Shown here one piece after another: positions 58,150 to 64,000 of a DNA stretch of 64,000 nt. Position 1 is the stretch's first letter. Every line of letters starts with the position of its first letter. Origin of the DNA: Darksidea phi (taxonomy: Eukaryota; Ascomycota; Dothideomycetes; Pleosporales; Lentitheciaceae); NCBI GenBank assembly GCA_030770425.1, contig JASJFT010000059.1, positions 1 to 64,000 on the forward strand, in the 5' to 3' direction. The translations under genes were made by a program, and so were the position numbers. The notes under the pieces were generated by a model. It ran no database searches. It saw nothing but the letters and a program-made list of their open reading frames with translations, and had not been told where the DNA came from.

Positions 58150-60312
58150 GACGCTATCATTTGAGATGTTTTAAGAAATATATGGGTATTTGGACATAGT
58201 CCTTCTTCGAAGATAAAGATGGCGAGCCCTACTCGTCGGATTATGGCGACAAGGAGCGTGATGTAGAGCTGAAAGACTTTTCGGCTTGAGGAAATGGAAC
58301 GAAAAGAAGCTCCTCGCAGCGAGAGGCTGTCGCAGTGCATCCCGCTTCATATACGAGTGAGCATATTGCGGCTGTACTTAAGGCTCTAGGCAACAGAGCA
58401 CGCTGTGTGACCGCCAAGAAATCACTGGAATTTGCGTTACGCAACGTTCAATGCATGGAAATTGCGTGAACCTTAATGAGAGCCTGATGCTTCCTTCTGT
58501 GCATCTCTTTGGTATACGTCTAGTCGAAATGCTCGTGTGGGTTCCCTTTCTCAGTTGCAATTCTCTACGAGCGAAGAGCAGAGAGCATATTAATCCTATC
58601 CGTGGCTTGGAAGTCATGTTGGGCCTGATCAGACGGTCAAATCCTGAACTCGAGCTGTACAGAAGATGATACAAGTACAACAACATGTTGCAGTTAGCGT
58701 ATGAAAGATGGAGCCGCATTCACTAGTGACGATACGAGGGACCAGCTGGCTGCAACGAACACCAGCCCAGCTCGCCGTCTAAAAATAACCCATTGTTCAT
58801 GTCTGGTATAGCGCGACACTTGCACTGGTTAGGCTAGCATACAATATAATACAGCAAGGAGGCTTTGCAATAGGATACGTAAGTCCGCTAAATTGGCCTG
58901 TGAAGATTACGCTTGAGACTCCCTCCGCGCGGATAAATCCAGACTGTATCACACTACGGCTTATGTGTTTGCAAAGCTCTGGGATACTTAATCGCTCAAT
59001 AGAGCTATCGTTCTAGACCACCGAGCTCAACTATCTATAGATGGCCGTATCAATGTGGGCGTGGAAGGCAGAAGCGGTTGAAGGTGCGTCGAGAGGTCGA
59101 GAGGAACGACCAAGAGCGTAAGTAAAGGGTCGGTACTTTTTAGGTTCCTCGCCACTAGCTTGATAAGAGCTTTCGGGAGAAGGACAGTATGATAGATAGG
59201 ATTCGATATACCGCGAGGGAAGTGGATGAGATGCTCCTGTGGTAGATCTTTTGCGGCACGAGGGGTTTTACGCAACGCAGGGGGTGACGTTACTTTGGCT
59301 TTATAGCAATAAACTATCTGCGTGCGCATTAAATAATAAATTGTTTTCTATAGAATACATGCTAGGACCATTTCGAAAGCCACCTCGATGCACATATAGA
59401 AAAATTACGTTCGTGTAGGCGCTTTATTACCTGTTCTACGAACCATTGTTCTTTGTGGCAAAAGCTATCTTCGCGCACTGCAAGGCCACCTTTGAGCTTT
59501 TACATCATCGCAACTTATGACCGTATTCTATCGTATGCGATAACCTTTTTGTCTGTCTACTGCTAGGACAAAGAGGGGCGGTCCCGACGTTCACATCGTC
59601 CGACCCTCTGCATCATTATAGCGGTTTTCCCACACCACCCATCGACGTCACCATGTATACCACCCCAAATGGCTGCTTCTGCGATTTTCGCCCAGTGCGC
59701 ATAGCCACTGCAATCGATGCGGAGCGTCTTAAGCACCATTCAAACACGATGACGCGGTCACTTCGAGCCACGACCAGGTCATGACCGTACGCACAACGTC
59801 CGAGGGCATAATGGTAAGTAACCACCTCGCCTCAGCCGGGCCAATAAAGGCGAAAGAAATCGCATCTCTGCTATCCACAACTGGGAAGAAGCGTTGACAA
59901 ACTTTACGGGAAAGTCCTACGACTCCGCTGCGCGCCACATAGCACAGCGACAACAGCTGCCACCAACGCAAAGCCTTTTATGGACACACGTAGCCACGCC
60001 GTCCTCATTTCTGCGACAACGTCGCCGTGGAATAACTGGCTGTCACAGCGCATACTTTTCCAAACCGACGTTCACAACCATAGAATCTTGACGAGCAGGC
60101 TAGGTTCTTTCACGCTGGCACACTGCGGCATGTAGCATCAGGAGGGCACATAAGACAAGGCTGCGACCGATTATATTGCCCTTGAATAGATGTACTATCG
60201 TAGAGTTCCCTTCTCCTGATAACTTGTAACGATAGGCGTCTCGTAATCCGTCCTGCGCTTCCTCAAGCCAGTATGTGTCCAAGTTGTTGTGGTGGTGATA
60301 GTGTCATTGTAC
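58150..60312. other. 2-kb gene-poor stretch
   Basis: Short ORFs on both strands (for example 59027-59329 - and 59616-59825 -) have no recognisable motif. A 60-codon minus frame at 60100-60282 ends in a hydrophobic helix, but has no support as a gene. Confidence 0.4.
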
Positions 60313-60477
60313 TTAAGAGGAGGGCGGAGTGTTGCAGGCTGTGCCGCCACAGTTTTCGGGGAAGTTATTTTCCTTGTAATTCTTCACACAAGTCGAGGGG
60401 TTGGAGCAGGTGCGTGTTATTTCATCTCGGGTTTTGATGTGACCGCATGCGTAGAACGTCGTGGTTAGATCACACAT
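60313..60477 (-). CDS. Tiny cysteine-rich protein, 54 aa
   Basis: ATG at 60477 opens a 54-codon frame (MCDLTTTFYACGHIKTRDEI...) with six cysteines at residues 2, 11, 24, 30, 43 and 48 and a CGH motif. Short fungal proteins beginning MC and containing CGH with later paired cysteines are a common uncharacterised type, possibly metal-binding. There is no signal peptide, so it is probably cytosolic. The even spread of cysteines argues for a real gene, but the length is near the limit where chance frames occur. There may be additional exons I cannot see. Confidence 0.5.
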   Translation of the reverse strand: MCDLTTTFYACGHIKTRDEITRTCSNPSTCVKNYKENNFPENCGGTACNTPPSS

Positions 60478-60639
60478 TTTGAGAAGGTTACTATTTACTG
60501 AGCTAGAGGGGCTTTCCTAGTTGCTATTCGACTTACCTTGCTAGCTTATTGCAAGTGTGAAGGCCAGCGCTGGAGCTGATCGCGGCCCTATTACCCCGCA
60601 TTGCCAACACATCGGCCATTACCCGCCACAAGTGGCAGC

Positions 60640-61333
60640 ATGACCTACGCATCAGCCACAATCTTGGCGTTGCGCATATTGACCCACTGCTCAGGCGAGA
60701 GCCCAACAGCGATGGCTCTCAAGCTTTTTATTCCGCCCTGCGTTCACGAGCCGCCTCACCCTCTTCATCCGCCCCCTCTTCATAAGCCACTGCGCATCGA
60801 GATACAAGGACCACTGGAGTCTATACAGAAGCTTCTTCCTAATGTATCTTGGTGCCCGCTTACACCCTTTCCTCAGCCAGCGGGGCTGACTCTTGCGAGC
60901 CTGACACACGAGGCGTTATATGGAGAAGATGACCTTTCGTCTTCCAAAGGCGATCCACCTGTGCGAGACGAGTATTTAGCATGGGCAATGGACGGAAGAC
61001 GGCCATTGGAGTAAGTATGCATTGCTGAAAGACGCTACAAGGTTGTGGTTGACTGATCTGTGTCGCTTTAGTTACATTGACTACTACGGAGTTACCTTCG
61101 ACCACCTCGTCCCGGCCGATGATCCAAACCCAGAAGTGCTAGCCATTAGCATCATCGAAGTAGATAACGACAAAGGCGCATTTGCAAACAAATACCTTTC
61201 TTTCTCGGTGGATCCGACAGAATATACGGGGAAGAAAGTCCTTGCCGTACCGAGATGCTGCCAGAATAAGAAAGGCACGCAGGATCGAAGGAAAATAAAT
61301 GGCGAGGTAGCTAAGAGGTGTGCCAAGATCTAG
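60640..61333 (+). CDS. Hypothetical two-exon protein, ~210 aa
   Basis: Exons 60640-61010 and 61072-61333 join across a 61-nt intron (GTAAGT donor, CTGAT branch, TTTAG acceptor), turning RRPLE-stop into RRPLDYIDYYGVTFDHL and giving 210 residues. The start could also be the ATG at 60712. The N-terminal half is proline- and histidine-rich (PPHPLHPPPLHKP); the C-terminal half is acidic then basic (KKGTQDRRKINGEVAKRC). No signal peptide or known domain was recognised. The 3' end directly abuts the remains of a pogo transposon on the other strand. Confidence 0.5.
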
Positions 61334-61486
61334 AGATAGTTGTACACTTATCGCCATCTACGGCTGTACCATCGGCATGGCGGGCACGACAACACACCAA
61401 TGACAAGGCCATAGAAAGGAATGAACGGTCATCTTGAGCGACGGCGGGCACGAACCGGAAGGCACAACAATGGGGACGCAACAATG

Positions 61487-62215
61487 GCGAGCTTTTGTTT
61501 GGGGGTCGAATACTTGTTTCATCCATTGCAAGCTGATATAGGAGTCGGTATAACCGGAGCCAGTGCAAGCGTAGACCCATCCTGGCGTTGGATACGTCGT
61601 CCAGTTGCTACGGTGCGTAGAGGCCGGCCAGATTATTATGGGGGTCAGATACTCACCGCTTGCGGATATGTACTCAACAGCAGTCACCATCGTCCGCTTT
61701 ACACCAGTACCTCTATAGTCTAGCTGGTCATCTATACCTACAATAACCTTAATGGAGCCTAGTATAGAAAGTATAACTCCTATCTCGTCCATATTGTAGA
61801 CATTCTCTAGCACTACGTCAGGCCTACGAAGTTCAATCTCGATTACCTTGAACTAGTCCGTAATCTTATTATATGTGTTATTCTCGTAGCAATTCCAGTC
61901 CATCGCTCTATTCCTCCTTGGTTTGAGCTCAGAATGGCGACGCGCAAATACCTGAGGCCAGTTCTTGTTCGGCGGCTTAACTGCTTTCGTCGGGGTCTTG
62001 ATACGTACGAGAGACCCGAGGGTAGCCCTTTGTAAGAGAAATACGACAAGGGCTTTCTCTTCTACAGGAGTAAGGTATTGCTGGCGCGCGGCCTTTGTCT
62101 TTCTCGAGGGTCGGCCGTACTCGCGATACCATACAGTGGTGCGCGACACTTCGCCTTGTTCTGCCAGGGCGGCATATAGACTAGATAATCGATTATATAT
62201 AATAGTCGTCGTTTA
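61487..62215 (-). pseudogene. Fot1/pogo-type transposase with a stop codon, truncated
   Basis: Reading on the minus strand: helix-turn-helix part (EQGEVSRTTVWYREYGRPSR...LTPVEEKALVVFLLQ), then DDE domain start YNMDEIGV with the first catalytic Asp, VKRTMVTAVEYISASGEYL, IIWPASTHRSNWTTYPTPGW and WMKQVFDPQTKAR. A TAG at about 61856 (codon expected to be Trp or Gln) splits the frame, and after FDPQTKAR the similarity ends, so the second and third catalytic residues are missing. The upstream end runs into RIP-like AT-rich sequence. It is related to Fot1-like elements and is of a different family from the relic at 30867. Confidence 0.82.
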
Positions 62216-62600
62216 TTTATTCGATCGAGGGTAATAATAATAGCTATCGAAAGTACTCTAGGTATTAGTGGTTAGAATATACTTTTTAATATAGAAGAGT
62301 CCGATTATAGAAGAGTAATAGTACGAGAGATAGGTAGATAGTTACGATAGGTTATTCTTAGTTAAATCGATTAGAGGCGTAGTAGAATATAGTAGAGTAA
62401 GACTAACTAAAACCTATAAAATCTAAATATAATTTCTACTAATATACCTTACTATTTAATATAAATTTATTTTCTTTATATTATAAAAGGCTAGAAATTA
62501 AGGTAAAGATATAGCGCGCTAATTTAATATAGCGAAGCTTCGAGCTGCTCTAGATCTAGTAGCGGTAAGGTATACGGCTAGAACAAGGAGGTATTAAAAA
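62216..62600. repeat. AT-rich RIP-like sequence flanking the pogo relic
   Basis: TA-rich and ORF-free. It probably contains the mutated 5' end of the pogo element at 61487-62215 and other repeat debris. Confidence 0.6.
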
Positions 62601-64000
62601 TTCGCCACCTTAGACCTCGTCAAACTGACGAACTCCTCCGATGACACTAGCAGGGAGGACGGCCGACCCGCTCCGACCAGGACCTTGTGACGGTTTGCCA
62701 CTGCAGTAGGTATTCGTGAGGATGTGTTGCTGACTAGCCGTCCTCTCAAAGTTGAGAGGTTGAGGTTGATGTAGATTTATCCCAAGTTAAGCCTTATAAG
62801 GCGTTCCTGCTGTGTGCCCGACCACTGATGCGCCGGCTTGGCACTGATCCTCGGATGAGAGCTCCGTCATGCCTCCATCCTTCCATCTTCAACTTCCTTT
62901 TAGTCCCTAAGGCGTCCGCACTGCACGCTCAAATCTTCCCTGAACTGGCGGACTCGTGGTCTTCATGGAACATTGCCGCTTATTCTGCGTCTATGTTATA
63001 CGTCGTCCGTCTAGGCGCGTCATCGCCATGACCGATGCGCCGTAGCCAGCGATAATCTCCACACGCCGATGCAACAACATTCTGAAACGACAAACAATCG
63101 AGTCCTCAGATATCCCTCCGCATGCTCAGCGCCTCGCCTGGCTGCGATTCTGGCAGCATCTGGTGCCCGCGCGCTCCTCCCCCGACGTACAACTCCGCCG
63201 TCATCCGCAATTAGCTGGCTGACCAGTCAGTCTCGCCCCGCCCGCCTCGTCCGTCCTGAAAACGCTCCCACAGTCATTCCCACGGGCATTACAATCCAAG
63301 CGACGTCGATCGTTCCAGTCTACGCATACGAATATGAATCGTCGCTCGCCACCACGGAAGGACAGCAAGGAACAATAGCCCTGAACTGTGGAAGTTCGGC
63401 GCCTTAGACAAGGATTACATACGGCGTTATGGATATGGAGCGGGATGACTTGCTAGAGGACATACGCATGCTCATCGAAGATCTCCAGGCAACTAAGACT
63501 TGACGATCGGAGCACACGGTACCTCTTAGTCAGACGGCTTCCTCACTAAAAGTGGACGAGGTGCTTGACGAGTACGTCACTCAATCATCTAAGTTTCGTA
63601 ATTTGACTACAACTCGCTTAGATACCATCTTAGTCCATATTACCACTTGCCCTTCCTCATCTCACAATTGGAGCCGCCCAACTCGAACTTGAAACGTTTC
63701 CACGCGCACATCCAAGCCAGCCACGGCCGTCATCGTAAACCACCTTCATAAAATCCTACAGCATTGCCTACAGGCGCGATCCCACTGTAGTCGAAACCTG
63801 CCACCTTACACATCCGATTTGCTGGATGGGAATATGTTCATTAATGAGGTTAGGGCGTACGCCACAGGAGCCAGTGTATGAATTCTGGCTGCGAGACCGG
63901 GCGGAAGTGTAGGTGACGCAGTAAAGGTTTGGAATACTCTTTGGGAGGGTGGCGTCGTGGCCGGTTTTAGAGCACATTCGTTCAGAACTTCCTAGGGCGC
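62601..64000. other. Gene-poor stretch at the window end
   Basis: Contains the second copy of the GC-rich tag (62650-62680). Frames such as 63069-63407 (+, 112 codons) lack recognisable motifs. Parts of genes crossing the window edge cannot be excluded. Confidence 0.4.

Noticed and set aside
63069..63407. 112-codon ORF near the window end
   Set aside because: Alanine/proline-rich composition typical of chance frames in GC-rich DNA; no motif or splice evidence.
1..64000. CRISPR array or bacterial-type operon
   Set aside because: No regularly spaced direct repeats with unique spacers, and gene structure is eukaryotic throughout.

Overview
The window reads as nuclear DNA of a filamentous ascomycete (Pezizomycotina, plausibly a Dothideomycete; the species cannot be fixed from sequence alone). 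The reasons are genes split by 46-69 nt introns with GTRAGT-type donors and CTRAC-like branch sites, fungus-specific families (Zn2Cys6 regulator, HET, NB-ARC, patatin, rhodopsin-like membrane protein, DUF3433-like protein), and blocks of extreme A+T content whose ORFs have been replaced by TA-rich sequence, the signature of repeat-induced point mutation (RIP). About 17 genes look intact or nearly so. They are separated by transposon relics and long gene-poor stretches, as in an accessory or subtelomere-like compartment.

Layout. 1-4440 is a RIP-degraded block ending in a palindromic MITE-like element. 5086-5720 is a gene relic with RIP-type stops. 6728-13624 holds two convergent drug-efflux type transporters: a 533-aa MFS (+) and a full-length 1282-aa ABCB/MDR (-). 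15136-15938 is a broken gene. 17664-18336 encodes a prepro, 10-cysteine secreted protein. 19442-20908 encodes a membrane coiled-coil protein, with a decayed copy of its tail beside it. 22865-32990 mixes a patatin fragment, an intact Mx-like dynamin GTPase, an F-box-like hypothetical, a pogo transposase interrupted by a MITE, an NB-ARC relic and a small hypothetical. 33000-37100 is gene-poor, with a tRNA-derived SINE candidate, an assembly gap with homopolymers and a second pogo relic.

37120-45638 holds an NmrA-like oxidoreductase divergently paired with a Zn2Cys6 regulator over a 355-bp shared promoter, then a very large DUF3433-like membrane protein. 46300-47750 is a broken hAT transposon. 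48359-55567 is a small tailoring-type gene group: rhodopsin-like membrane protein, cytochrome P450, SAM methyltransferase and SDR, with AT-rich blocks between the P450 and methyltransferase genes and just beyond the SDR. 56784-58149 is a frameshifted HET gene, followed by a tiny cysteine-rich ORF, a hypothetical two-exon gene and a third pogo relic.

How they may work together (inference). NmrA, Zn2Cys6, P450, methyltransferase, SDR, MFS and ABC genes are the usual accessories of a secondary-metabolite or detoxification locus, but no backbone synthase (PKS, NRPS, terpene cyclase) is visible, so a complete cluster is not claimed. Patatin, NB-ARC and HET remnants next to an intact dynamin-like GTPase suggest a decaying nonself-recognition repertoire. 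No single new system is proven. The best leads are the P450/methyltransferase/SDR/rhodopsin-like group, the divergent NmrA-regulator pair, the prepro secreted protein with a duplicated promoter module, and two MITE families.
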